From assembly GCF_900112305.1 (NCBI RefSeq), contig NZ_FOKT01000001.1, forward strand, positions 248,001 through 312,000: 64,000 nt of DNA, written 5' to 3'. Of this stretch, positions 7,618 to 15,966 are shown piece by piece. Source of the stretch: Microbulbifer thermotolerans (lineage in GTDB: Bacteria > Pseudomonadota > Gammaproteobacteria > Pseudomonadales > Cellvibrionaceae). The translations under genes were made by a program, and so were the position numbers. The notes beneath the pieces are model-generated. The model was not told where the DNA came from, did no database searches, and saw only the letters and a program-made list of their open reading frames with translations. Numbering within the stretch: the stretch's first letter is position 1; every line of letters starts with the position of its first letter.

Positions 7618-8811
7618 ATGTCTCTATTCATGCAGTGGTTGCGCCACGGCTGGCTGCCGCTTCTCTTGTTGACTGCTTTTGTGCTACAGCGTTATGCGTG
7701 GTTGGACTTCCCGTTCCCAGCACCTGTGAAGCTTTCACCGGTACTCCTTGGCGTCGCGCTGGCACTGGCGGTTTTTTTCAAGTCCAGTCGACTGGCGTAT
7801 GCCGCCACACTGATTCTCGCCTTCTATTTGGCCTTGGATGCTGTGCCCTGGTTGCGGCAGGAAAGCCTATTTTCCCTGAGCCTGGCATTGGTGTCGCTGA
7901 ATATAGCTTTAGTTGCCTATACCAGTGACAGGAATCCACTCAGCGGATTTGGCCTGTTGCTACTGTTCGCGGCCCTCGGGCAGGGGGTGGGACTCTACTT
8001 GCTACAGAGTTGGCCGAACTCCTTTAGTTGGCTCATGCCCCTGACGCTGCCTTATGGCGGTGGAATCCAGTTTGACCTGGCGGCACAGGTGTTTGTCTGT
8101 GCGATTCTGCTTTTACTCGTGAAGGTCAGTGTGAGGCCTGAAGCTACCGGCTTCGGATTGCTCGCTTGTACTTTGCTGTTGTATTTGGTTCGGGACCCGG
8201 CTTTGCCGCCGGGACAGTTTCACCTAGCTGCGTCCATTAGTAGTTTGCTGCTGACCTTCCTTGTTTTGCACAGTGCCTACGAACTGGCATTTCGCGATGA
8301 GTTGACGGGTATTCCGTCGCGGCGCGCATACAACCGGTATCTGCTGACACTGGGGCGCCATTACATGATCGCGGTGATTGATATCGACCATTTCAAGAAG
8401 CTCAACGATCGGCACGGCCACCGCGTCGGCGATCAGGTACTGCGCATGGTGGCGGGCAAAATTGCTCGTTATGGCGGTGGGCGTGCATTTCGTTACGGGG
8501 GTGAGGAATTTGTGGTGGTTTTTCGTGGGCGCGATAGAGAAAAAGCGCTGAATGCACTTGAGCGTATGCGTGAGAAAATCGCCGGTTATCCCTTGAAGCT
8601 GCGTTCGGCCATGCGCGATCCCACCGACAACGCCAAGGCTCGCCGCCGGCGGGGGCAGGGCGGTGGTCGGGCGATCAAGACAACTGTCAGTGTCGGCCTA
8701 GCTGGCAGTGGCGGTAATCACCGGTCGCCGGAAGCAGTGTTGGAGGCCGCGGATCGGGCCCTCTACAGAGCGAAGCGCGGTGGGCGCAACAGAGTCTGCA
8801 CGCAGGCCTGA
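7618..8811 (+). CDS. Membrane GGDEF-domain protein (probable diguanylate cyclase)
   Basis: 397 residues from ATG 7618 (TTG at 7609 is also possible). About seven hydrophobic segments fill the first ~215 residues, then a GGDEF domain begins near FRDELTGIPSRRAYN. The active-site loop is RYGGEEF (GGEEF at about 294-298), an accepted active variant, and the metal-binding DIDHFKKLND motif is present, so it can probably make cyclic di-GMP. No RxxD inhibitory site is visible before GGEEF. An unusual basic, Gly/Arg-rich insertion (KARRRRGQGGGR) lies in the C-terminal half of the domain. The membrane part has no recognised sensor name. No operon partner is evident. Confidence 0.88.
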   Translation: MSLFMQWLRHGWLPLLLLTAFVLQRYAWLDFPFPAPVKLSPVLLGVALALAVFFKSSRLAYAATLILAFYLALDAVPWLRQESLFSLSLALVSLNIALVAYTSDRNPLSGFGLLLLFAALGQGVGLYLLQSWPNSFSWLMPLTLPYGGGIQFDLAAQVFVCAILLLLVKVSVRPEATGFGLLACTLLLYLVRDPALPPGQFHLAASISSLLLTFLVLHSAYELAFRDELTGIPSRRAYNRYLLTLGRHYMIAVIDIDHFKKLNDRHGHRVGDQVLRMVAGKIARYGGGRAFRYGGEEFVVVFRGRDREKALNALERMREKIAGYPLKLRSAMRDPTDNAKARRRRGQGGGRAIKTTVSVGLAGSGGNHRSPEAVLEAADRALYRAKRGGRNRVCTQA

Positions 8812-8924
8812 TATAAATCATCCTCCTATAAAAATGGCGCTTCATTCCTGGTTTGGATTGGTTAATTCCACGCCGGCTCCCGATACTGCTAAACAGGCAG
8901 TGAAAGATGAGAGGGAGAAAGCGC

Positions 8925-9539
8925 GTGCGATTACTCAGCCATACCATTGGAATATTCACCCATCCCGACAAAGAGTGGAAAGCCATTCGCGCCGACCACC
9001 TTTCCTTTGCGCAGGTGTTTTTCAGTCATGTGCCCATTTTGGCACTGATACCGACCATCGCCGGATATATCGGTGTGACCTATGTCGGCTTTGAGCTGGG
9101 TGGCCATCTCACGAAGCTGACATCGCAAAGCGCTGCTTTATTGGCAGTGGTGACCTATTTCGCCATTGTGCTCGGCGTTTACCTGTTGGGAGAGTTCATT
9201 AACTGGATGGCCAAGTCCTACGGTGTAGAGGGTGATGAACCCCGGCGCCACTACGAAGGCACGGCTCTGGCGGTCTTCGTGACCACGCCTATATTCCTAG
9301 CCAGCTTTGTGCTGATTTACCCGCACTTGTGGCTGACGGTGATTGTTTTTGGGTTAGCTGGAACCTATTCCATCTATCTGCTGTTTGAAGGTATCCCGAT
9401 CCTGATGAATATGAACAAGGAGCGTGCCTTTCTTTATGCGTGTGCTGTGGTGACAGTGGCGCTCGTCATGATGGTGACGGTGATGATCGGCTCGGTGATT
9501 CTCTGGAGTATTGGGATCGGACCCGTATATCAGCATTAG
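8925..9539 (+). CDS. Yip1-domain (DUF1282) inner-membrane protein
   Basis: 204 residues with about five to six membrane helices and the opening LLSHTIGIFTHPDKEW typical of the YohC/Yip1 family in proteobacteria. Function is unknown in bacteria. The start is chosen as GTG at 8925, because GAGGGAG lies 7 nt upstream and the family usually starts here; ATG at 8907 would add six residues. It stands alone between the GGDEF gene and a repeat-rich region. Confidence 0.8.
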   Translation: MRLLSHTIGIFTHPDKEWKAIRADHLSFAQVFFSHVPILALIPTIAGYIGVTYVGFELGGHLTKLTSQSAALLAVVTYFAIVLGVYLLGEFINWMAKSYGVEGDEPRRHYEGTALAVFVTTPIFLASFVLIYPHLWLTVIVFGLAGTYSIYLLFEGIPILMNMNKERAFLYACAVVTVALVMMVTVMIGSVILWSIGIGPVYQH

Positions 9540-9634
9540 GGCACCTCCGATGCGATCAAGCTGGGTTTCTGGGTGTCGCCCCATCACCTGCGCTTTTCAT
9601 CTGGTCTCAAAGTAGCTTGACCGTCAGTACGCAA

Positions 9635-9650
9635 CTTAATCAGAGGTTCC
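9635..9650. repeat. Solo terminal-repeat fragment of the MITE-like element
   Basis: CTTAATCAGAGGTTCC matches the right end of the two complete elements at 9683-9892 and 14040-14252. It points away from copy 1 and has no matching left end nearby, so it looks like the remnant of a third insertion. Confidence 0.6.
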
Positions 9651-9682
9651 CTGGGTTCTTCCTGCGGAAACGGACTGGGTTA

Positions 9683-9892
9683 GGAAACCTCTAATTCGCG
9701 TGAACACAATGGTAGGTTTCGGGGCGCTCAGGCAATAGCGCAGATATTTCGAAAACGCACGAGTACTTCCCTGTAGCTCCGCCGGATACCGCCTTGTATC
9801 CGACGGTTTCGAAATAGCCGTCCTATTACCTGAGCTTCACATCCGCCCCCGAAGAACCTCTGCCACCAGGAAATGAATTAATCAGAGGTTCC
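9683..9892 (-). mobile_element. MITE-like element, copy 1 (inverted relative to copy 2)
   Basis: About 210 bp bounded by imperfect inverted ends (GGAAACCTCTAATTCGCG on the left, the complement of GGAACCTCTGATTAATTC on the right). The reverse complement aligns with copy 2 along its whole length, including TTTCGAAACCGTCGGATAC and GTACTTCCCTGTAGCTCC blocks. No ORF of transposase type lies inside. A TTAG flanks the right end and TTAG overlaps the left end, compatible with a 4-bp target duplication. It lies 42 bp past the stop of the M48 peptidase gene and may affect its 3' end. Confidence 0.75.
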
Positions 9893-9934
9893 TTAGTTGT
9901 AGCAACACAGTCCGCAAAGGCCGTGCTTGGGGGG

Positions 9935-11893
9935 TTAAGTGCGCTCTGTAACGGCTGTGGTCCCGGCTGCAGCGGTAGTTGCAGTTGTCGGTGCAATGGG
10001 GGGCATGGGACAATCCAGGCTGTCGGCCACGGCACGCAGCAGTTCGATTTCCTCGGCCGCCACTATTCCATCGTGAACCATAGTGGTCGCGATTGCTTTG
10101 AGCAGTACCGGCTTCTTGAGCGGAGGCATAAGGGCGGCGATGGCGACAGCTTTATCCAGGCGCGGCAGAGTGATGTCCGCCGAGGTGGGCAGCGGTGTGA
10201 TATTCAATTGCATGGCGTTGAGGCCTGTCTCGTAGGCTCGCTTGGCGGAGAGATAATCCGGGTTACCGGCATGGGCCACTGCGGCCAGTATAAAGCGCGC
10301 AGCGTCCTTTTCAGCCCCACCTTTTGGCGATAAGCGCTGGCGATCCGGGCTGCCTTCCAGTGCGTGCATCAGCACCCGGTACAGGGCCCACTCCCAGAGC
10401 TCCACCACCCCGTCACTGCGCAATAGCTTGATCAGATTGCGCTTGAAAACTTGGTATTGCTGGGGAGCCAGCGCCTTCAGCGCAGGTACACACAGATCTA
10501 GCAGCACCAAACGCGTGCCAGCGGCCAAGTCCCGCAGCTGCGGCCCCAATCTTTGCAGCTCCCGCATCACCGCCGGATGGGCAATCTTTTGCAGCAGCTG
10601 GTGTTGTTGCTTTCTGTGCTGCTGATCGCCGTGCATCATCAGGTGATAGACCAGCGCGCGCGCGGCGAAAGGGTCGTGAGCGGCCTGCTTGACGGCCTCC
10701 GGCACCGCCTGCAGAAGCTGTCTGCCGTACGCCACCTGTTGATCGCTAGGGCTGCAAATGCTGTTGTCGACCGCGTCGATCACCTGCTGGAGGGATGCAC
10801 TGCTGCTCGCGGATGCCACCGGGGCAATACCCATAACCTGGGCATTTTGCTGCTCTGTCACGGAAAATCCCAGGGACTCTTTGTCCACATTCGGAAAGTG
10901 CCCGTTCCATTGCGGGTCCAGCCTCGCGATGCGTTCCGCCAGCGGCGGATGGGTTGCAAAGAGATTGGCGAAGGATTTTTTCAGGCCGCTGGCGAAGTAC
11001 ATGTGGCTGAATTCCGCCGCATTGCTCGATGCCAGTTCCGAACCGGCGCTGTAGCCGCCGATTTTCTTTAGCGCACCGGCGATACCCCGGTTGTTGCGCG
11101 TGTATTGCACTGCCGAAGCGTCGGCGAGGAATTCCCGTTGGCGGCTGACGGCGGACTTGATTAGGTTGCCGAAGAAGGTACCGGTGTAGCCGATCACCAT
11201 CAGTCCGGCGCCGATGCCGAACAGCGCTGTGCGGCCGCGATTATCCCGGCTGGAGCTGAAGTGCGAACCGCGCAGCAGCCAGTAGCCGAGCATCCCGATA
11301 ATCAGTATGCCGTGCAGAAGACCGACAATGCGAATATTGAGACGCATGTCGCCGTTGAAAATATGGCTGAACTCATGTGCCACCACGCCCGCGAGCTCGT
11401 CGCGGTTGAGCTTTTCGATGCAGCCGCGGGTCAGGCCAATCACCGCATCGCTGGGTTTGTAGCCGGCGGCAAAGGCGTTGATGGCATCGTCTTCGATCAG
11501 ATACACGTCGGGGACAGGTGTACCGGAGGCGATAGCCATCTCCTCGACGACGTTGAGCGCGCGCTTTTCCGCGTCGCCATGGGGGGCGATGTTGATCTTG
11601 CGTCCACCCAAAGACTCCGCCACCGCGCGACCGCCCGCCGCTAACTGACGCAATTTGTAAAGGCTGCCCAGGCCGATCACCGCGGCGATGGAAAGCGCGA
11701 TGGTGACGACAGTGTCCCAGCCCAGCAGCTGACCGATTTGCGCCGGGGAGAAGTCTAGGCCCTGCGAGTAGGCTACCAGCGCGGCGGCGAGTAGAGTGGT
11801 GATCCCGATCAAAAGCAGTACGGCCAGAGTGAAGAGCCCCACCAGCAGACCGGTGTTGCGTTTGGCCCTGTCCTGGTACTCGAAGAAATTCAT
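9935..11893 (-). CDS. M48-family membrane metalloprotease (HtpX-like) with long C-terminal region
   Basis: 652 residues. Two N-terminal membrane helices (about 16-42 and 62-78), then a peptidase M48 domain with the zinc motif HEFSH at 173-177 and a second pair of membrane segments (about 190-245), followed by the ASAVQYTRN segment. After about residue 330 comes a ~320-residue helical cytoplasmic extension ending in a Thr/Ala-rich tail; I do not recognise it. Classic HtpX is about 290 residues, so this belongs to the larger M48 proteins found next to lemA. The start lies 3 bp after the lemA stop. A role in membrane-protein quality control is inferred from the family. Confidence 0.88.
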   Translation of the reverse strand: MNFFEYQDRAKRNTGLLVGLFTLAVLLLIGITTLLAAALVAYSQGLDFSPAQIGQLLGWDTVVTIALSIAAVIGLGSLYKLRQLAAGGRAVAESLGGRKINIAPHGDAEKRALNVVEEMAIASGTPVPDVYLIEDDAINAFAAGYKPSDAVIGLTRGCIEKLNRDELAGVVAHEFSHIFNGDMRLNIRIVGLLHGILIIGMLGYWLLRGSHFSSSRDNRGRTALFGIGAGLMVIGYTGTFFGNLIKSAVSRQREFLADASAVQYTRNNRGIAGALKKIGGYSAGSELASSNAAEFSHMYFASGLKKSFANLFATHPPLAERIARLDPQWNGHFPNVDKESLGFSVTEQQNAQVMGIAPVASASSSASLQQVIDAVDNSICSPSDQQVAYGRQLLQAVPEAVKQAAHDPFAARALVYHLMMHGDQQHRKQQHQLLQKIAHPAVMRELQRLGPQLRDLAAGTRLVLLDLCVPALKALAPQQYQVFKRNLIKLLRSDGVVELWEWALYRVLMHALEGSPDRQRLSPKGGAEKDAARFILAAVAHAGNPDYLSAKRAYETGLNAMQLNITPLPTSADITLPRLDKAVAIAALMPPLKKPVLLKAIATTMVHDGIVAAEEIELLRAVADSLDCPMPPIAPTTATTAAAGTTAVTERT

Positions 11894-11896
11894 GGG

Positions 11897-12493
11897 TTAG
11901 AACTCGATCCGCGGTGCCGCTTGTATGGTGTCTGAATCAGCGAACTCCAGCAGCTTGCCGTCTTCCCGGTGACCAAAGAAACCGGCGAAGAAGACCGGCG
12001 GGAAGCTCTGTTTGTAGATGTTGTAAGCGGTTACCGCGTCATTGAAGGCCTGGCGGGCGAAGGAGACTTTGTTTTCAGTACTGGTGAGCTCTTCGGTGAG
12101 CTGCATCATATTTTGGTTGGCCTTGAGTTCTGGGTAGGCCTCCATCACTACATTCAGGCGTCCCAGCGCATTGGCCAGTGCGCCCTCGGCTTGTCCCAGA
12201 TCGGCGATAACATTGGCGCTGCCGGGGTTGGCGGCGGCTGCCTTGAGGCCTGCCAGGGCAGTATTGCGGGCTTCGATCACTGCCTGCAGTGTCTCCCGCT
12301 CGTGTTTCAAATAGCCTTTGGCGGTTTCCACCAGGTTGGGGATAAGGTCGTAACGGCGTTTTAGCTGTACCTCGATCTGCGCAAAAGCGTTTTCGTAACG
12401 GTTTTTTAGTGATACCAACTTGTTGTAGATACCGATAACGTAGAACAAAAGTGCGGCGATGATCACCAGCCAGACGATAGTTGAGATTTCCAT
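11897..12493 (-). CDS. lemA: LemA-family membrane protein
   Basis: 198 residues: one N-terminal membrane helix (about 4-22), the conserved [20 protein letters not shown] and [16 protein letters not shown] motifs, then helical hairpins. The longer open frame to 12652 is rejected: ATG at 12493 gives the standard family length and has GAGAAG upstream. LemA proteins often pair with M48 proteases or TPM-domain proteins; the gene is cotranscribed with the protease here (3-bp gap). Function in this species is unknown; a joint envelope-stress role is an inference. Confidence 0.93.
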   Translation of the reverse strand: MEISTIVWLVIIAALLFYVIGIYNKLVSLKNRYENAFAQIEVQLKRRYDLIPNLVETAKGYLKHERETLQAVIEARNTALAGLKAAAANPGSANVIADLGQAEGALANALGRLNVVMEAYPELKANQNMMQLTEELTSTENKVSFARQAFNDAVTAYNIYKQSFPPVFFAGFFGHREDGKLLEFADSDTIQAAPRIEF

Positions 12494-12628
12494 ATGACTT
12501 CTCACTGTTGTTGTAAGTTGTTGGCGTCGATAGTAACACGGCGGACGTGGAGTAAATGCGTCGTGCGGCGGGTTCTTGCGCGCTGTCTCATGCCAAGGGT
12601 GGATGGCGTCGGATGCGGGCGCATCGGT

Positions 12629-12634
12629 TATAAT
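12629..12634 (+). promoter_or_regulatory. Possible -10 element for the thiolase gene
   Basis: A perfect TATAAT hexamer lies 70 bp upstream of the thiolase start in the intergenic region shared with lemA. No good -35 was found. Confidence 0.35.
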
Positions 12635-12703
12635 GCCGCCGCAATATAACAATCGCCGGTGTCCGATAAGAGCGGCGGCGGCACAGATTTGGGAGCAGCC
12701 AGT

Positions 12704-13894
12704 ATGAGCGATGTAACTTCAGATCCGGTAGTCATAGTCGGAATGGCGCGGACGCCGATGGGCGCCATGCAGGGAGGACTGTCAGAGGTCAGCGCGCCGG
12801 AGTTGGGCTCTGTGGCCATCCGCGCGGCGCTCGAGGATGCGGGTGTGGCGCCGGCGGACGTCGATGAAGTGCTGATGGGTTGCGTTTTGCCCGCCGGTGT
12901 GGGGCAGGCTCCCGCGCGTCAGGCATCTATCCGTGCGGGAGTTCCCGAAGGCACCCCCTGTACTACTGTCAACAAGGTGTGCGGTTCGGGCATGAAAACC
13001 GTGATGATGGCCCGGGATGCCTTGTTGCTGGGCGAGGGTAGGGTGATTGTCGCTGGCGGCATGGAGAGCATGACCAACGCTCCCTACCTTTTGCCAAAGG
13101 CCCGTGGTGGCATGCGACTGGGCCACGGTGAGGTAAAAGACCATATGTTCCTGGATGGTCTGGAGAATGCCTACGATGGCAAGTTGATGGGTAACTTCGC
13201 CGAGAATACCGCGGACAAGTATGGGTTCACCCGCGAGGAGCAGGATGCCTTTGCGCTGGAATCCCTGGCCCGGGCGCAAAAGGCCATAGAGAGCGGTGCC
13301 TTTGAACGCGAAATAGCGCCGGTGACTATTTCCACTCGCCGCGGTGATGTACAGGTTCGCGTGGACGAAGGGCCGGGCAATGCGCGTCCGGACAAAATCC
13401 CTCAGCTGAAACCCGCATTCCGCAAGGACGGCACTATCACCGCCGCCAATGCCAGCTCTATCTCCGATGGCGCCGCGGCCCTGGTGCTGATGCGCCGGAG
13501 CGAGGCCGAGCGGCGCGGCCTGAAGGTGCTGGCAGTATTGCGCGGCCAGGCCCAGTTCGCGCACCAGCCGGAGTGGTTTACCACTGCCCCTGTGGGGGCC
13601 ATGCAGAAGCTGTTGGAGCGCACGGGCTGGAGTGTGGATGAAGTGGACTTGTTCGAGATCAACGAGGCCTTCGCTGTGGTGGCCATGGCAGCGATGCGTG
13701 AGTTGAACCTGCCGCACGACAAAGTCAACGTCAACGGTGGTGCCTGCGCACTGGGCCACCCGCTGGGCGCCAGTGGTGCTCGTATACTGGTCACTCTTTT
13801 GGCGGCGATGGAAAAGCGCGATGTGAGGCGAGGAGTTGCCAGCCTGTGCATCGGTGGCGGTGAGGCGACTGCGGTCGCGATTGAGCGGGCCTGA
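12704..13894 (+). CDS. Acetyl-CoA acetyltransferase (thiolase)
   Basis: 396 residues, the normal thiolase length. Catalytic landmarks are all visible: the nucleophile in [10 protein letters not shown], the [13 protein letters not shown] signature, NEAFAV, and the C-terminal [16 protein letters not shown] with active-site His and the final Cys in CIGGGEA. Thiolases join or split acetyl-CoA units; the sequence fits a biosynthetic acetoacetyl-CoA thiolase (AtoB/PhaA type), but FadA-like activity cannot be excluded. ATG at 12704 is chosen over GTG at 12659 because GGGAG precedes it. It is divergent from lemA and has no beta-oxidation partner next to it. Confidence 0.92.
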   Translation: MSDVTSDPVVIVGMARTPMGAMQGGLSEVSAPELGSVAIRAALEDAGVAPADVDEVLMGCVLPAGVGQAPARQASIRAGVPEGTPCTTVNKVCGSGMKTVMMARDALLLGEGRVIVAGGMESMTNAPYLLPKARGGMRLGHGEVKDHMFLDGLENAYDGKLMGNFAENTADKYGFTREEQDAFALESLARAQKAIESGAFEREIAPVTISTRRGDVQVRVDEGPGNARPDKIPQLKPAFRKDGTITAANASSISDGAAALVLMRRSEAERRGLKVLAVLRGQAQFAHQPEWFTTAPVGAMQKLLERTGWSVDEVDLFEINEAFAVVAMAAMRELNLPHDKVNVNGGACALGHPLGASGARILVTLLAAMEKRDVRRGVASLCIGGGEATAVAIERA

Positions 13895-13906
13895 CGTGAC
13901 CGAGGG

Positions 13907-13939
13907 GCGGGCTGCTGGGAAAGCGTTGCAGCAGCCCGC
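13907..13939 (+). terminator. Hairpin after the thiolase gene, possible terminator
   Basis: GCGGGCTGCTG pairs perfectly with CAGCAGCCCGC over an 11-nt loop. A T-run occurs only about 15 nt later, so termination is plausible but unproven. Confidence 0.5.
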
Positions 13940-14039
13940 TCAGAACCCCTGAATTTTTTCGCTCCCTGACGTTAAACAGATATCGCAGCGGGGCAATAAG
14001 CTCAGCGGATTATCGACTGGCTAGCGGCTTCGAAACTAT

Positions 14040-14252
14040 GGAACCTCTGATTAATTCGCTTCCTGACGGTAAGAATTCTTTGGAGCTAGATGAGAAGCTC
14101 AGGTGATAGGATGGCCATTTCGAAACCGTCGGATACAGGGATGTATCCGTCGGAGCTACAGGGAAGTACTCGTGCGTTTTCGAAATGGCCATCCTATTGC
14201 CTGAGCGCCACGGAACTAACCAAAGCGTTCACGCGAATTAATCAGAGGTTCC
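14040..14252 (+). mobile_element. MITE-like element, copy 2
   Basis: 213 bp with 20-bp perfect terminal inverted repeats (GGAACCTCTGATTAATTCGC and its complement) and a flanking CTAT duplication at 14036-14039 and 14253-14256. Inside is a long hairpin with 29-bp arms (14097-14125 and 14178-14206) around a second small stem. No transposase is encoded, so movement would need a transposase from elsewhere. The ends and 4-bp duplication recall IS5-family relatives, which is an inference. Confidence 0.8.
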
Positions 14253-14366
14253 CTATCAATTTTCAAAGTGCTGTCAGCAGGGACGCAGGGACTTTCTCCT
14301 GTGCTCTTTTATGCTTCAAGCGCCCTGGAGAATCCAGGGCGCTCAGGAGAATAGGGGCAAAGTTCC

Positions 14367-14960
14367 TTAGTCGATATATTCCACCGCCTTAACCACCTTT
14401 TGCACACCTCCGATACTGCGGGTCACATCCGCCGCTTTTTCCGCCTCGGCGCGGGTCAGCAGCCCCATCAGATAGACGACGCCATTTTCCGTTACCACTT
14501 TAATACGGCCGCTGTCGATTTCCTTGTTGGCAAGGAGATTACTTTTCACCTTGGTGGTCAGCCAGGTGTCGCTGGAGGCCGCCAGGAGGGAAGCATTGCC
14601 ACGCACTTGGATTTCGTTATACACCTGGCGGACATTCTGCACCTGTTGGGCGGTGCGGCCGGCCAGCAGGCGCAGTTCGTTGTTTGGAACCTGGCCTGTG
14701 AGCAGCACTACGCCGTTGAAGGCGTTGACATTGATATTGGCTGCCTTGAGATCCGGGTGCGCCTTGTTGATATTGACAGTGGTTATGGTTTCGATTTTTT
14801 GGTCATCGATAAAGGTGCCCAGTGAGCGTTTGCCTGGGTCCTGCTGGATAGGACCGTCGTGCGTGGCTTCCAGCACAGTACTGCAGCCGGCACTCAAAAT
14901 GGCACTCGCGATCAGGGCGATAAAAAAGCGTTTCTTTTGAAACTTTAATTTTTTTTTCAC
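14367..14960 (-). CDS. dolP: Outer-membrane lipoprotein with two BON domains (DolP/YraP)
   Basis: 197 residues from GTG at 14960, chosen because CGAGG lies 8-10 nt upstream and it yields a proper lipoprotein signal (basic N-region, hydrophobic core, LSAGC with lipidated Cys at about 26). An upstream GTG at 14981 would overlap diaA. Two BON domains follow (about 50-115 and 125-195), each with the conserved GVVLLTGQV / GVVYLMGLL pattern. DolP supports outer-membrane integrity and lipoprotein or BAM function in E. coli. It is last in the lpoA-yraN-diaA-dolP cluster, an order shared with enterobacteria. Confidence 0.92.
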   Translation of the reverse strand: MKKKLKFQKKRFFIALIASAILSAGCSTVLEATHDGPIQQDPGKRSLGTFIDDQKIETITTVNINKAHPDLKAANINVNAFNGVVLLTGQVPNNELRLLAGRTAQQVQNVRQVYNEIQVRGNASLLAASSDTWLTTKVKSNLLANKEIDSGRIKVVTENGVVYLMGLLTRAEAEKAADVTRSIGGVQKVVKAVEYID

Positions 14961-14964
14961 GGTT

Positions 14965-15555
14965 TCAGTCCTCGTAACCACCGAAAAGACTGCTGTCGAT
15001 CAGGTCGCACAGACAGAAAATCGTAAGCAGGTGTACTTGGTGTACCTCTGCTGCGACCTCTGAAGGTACGCGCAGTTCAATATCGTGTGTGTCCAGCAGT
15101 GCAGCGCAGTCGCCGCCGTCACCACCGGTCAGCGCCAGTATACCCATATCCCGGTCGCGCGCCGCGCGCATGGCCTGAATTAGGTTGGAGTCGCGGCCGT
15201 CGCTACTCAGGATTACCAGCAGGTCACCCGGCTGGCCCAGGGCGCGCACCGGCCGGGCGAAGATTTCCGCGCGGCCGTGATTGCGCGAGACAGTGCCCAT
15301 GGACACGGCGTCGCCATTTAAGGCGATTGCCGGCAGGCCGGGGCGCTCGCGCTGGAAGCCTCCCAATAATTGGGCGCAAAAGCTTTGCGCCAGTGCGCCG
15401 CTGACACCGTTGCCGCACAGGAGAAGCTTGTTTTCCGCCAGCAGGGTGTGCACCACCATTTCGCTCGCTTCGGCCACCAGTGGCGCCAGCACCTCGCCCG
15501 CGTTCATTGTGGCTTCCAGACTGCGGTGGAATAGGGTTACAACTCGCTGTTCCAT
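14965..15555 (-). CDS. diaA: SIS-domain protein, DnaA initiator-associating factor DiaA-like
   Basis: 196 residues with a single SIS (sugar isomerase) fold: the phosphosugar-binding loop CGNGVSGALAQSF and the ILSSDGRDSNLIQAM segment. In E. coli the gene at this position encodes DiaA, a tetramer that binds DnaA and times initiation. The sequence alone cannot separate it from GmhA phosphoheptose isomerase; the chromosomal context between yraN and dolP favours DiaA. ATG at 15553-15555 with AAAGG upstream. Confidence 0.88.
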   Translation of the reverse strand: MEQRVVTLFHRSLEATMNAGEVLAPLVAEASEMVVHTLLAENKLLLCGNGVSGALAQSFCAQLLGGFQRERPGLPAIALNGDAVSMGTVSRNHGRAEIFARPVRALGQPGDLLVILSSDGRDSNLIQAMRAARDRDMGILALTGGDGGDCAALLDTHDIELRVPSEVAAEVHQVHLLTIFCLCDLIDSSLFGGYED

Positions 15556-15615
15556 AATTACCTTTGACGGGAGAACGCGTGGTTCACCCTATTGATTCCA
15601 TAATTCAGATATGGG

Positions 15616-15966
15616 TTATGCCCCGAAGGCGCCTTTTATCCAGTGAATATCCTGGGTATCGCCTTCAATCGCAATGACATCGAAGCGGCAGGGGCAGTCC
15701 AGTTTGTTTTGCTGTAAATAGGTTTGTGCGGTGGCTACGAGCTTCTTCTGCTTGCGCAGATCGACACTGGCGCCCGCCGAGCCGAATCGGCTACTGCGAC
15801 GGTAGCGCACCTCAACAAATACCAGTGTGTTGCCGTCCTTTGCGATCAGGTCGATTTCACCGTAGCGGCCGTGGTAGTTGCGAGTCACGAGCCTCAGGCC
15901 GGCGGCTTGCAGGTAGCGCGCCGCCACCGTTTCCATTCGGGGGCCAATGCCTTCAGAAGGCTTCAC
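15616..15966 (-). CDS. yraN: UPF0102 family protein YraN (nuclease fold)
   Basis: 116 residues with the restriction-endonuclease-like core of the family: GRYGEIDLIAKDG and FVEVRYR carry the expected E-D-ExK-type residues (the last Lys is Arg here). Function is not established. GTG start at 15966, overlapping the end of lpoA by 14 nt, as is typical for this gene pair. Confidence 0.93.
   Translation of the reverse strand: MKPSEGIGPRMETVAARYLQAAGLRLVTRNYHGRYGEIDLIAKDGNTLVFVEVRYRRSSRFGSAGASVDLRKQKKLVATAQTYLQQNKLDCPCRFDVIAIEGDTQDIHWIKGAFGA

Noticed and set aside
12494-12652. 53-residue N-terminal extension of LemA
   Set aside because: It would place a Pro/His-rich segment before the family's membrane helix; ATG 12493 with a ribosome site gives the standard protein.
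12782-13759. 325-codon minus-strand frame opposite the thiolase gene
   Set aside because: It is an antisense artefact; the thiolase motifs on the plus strand account for the whole region.
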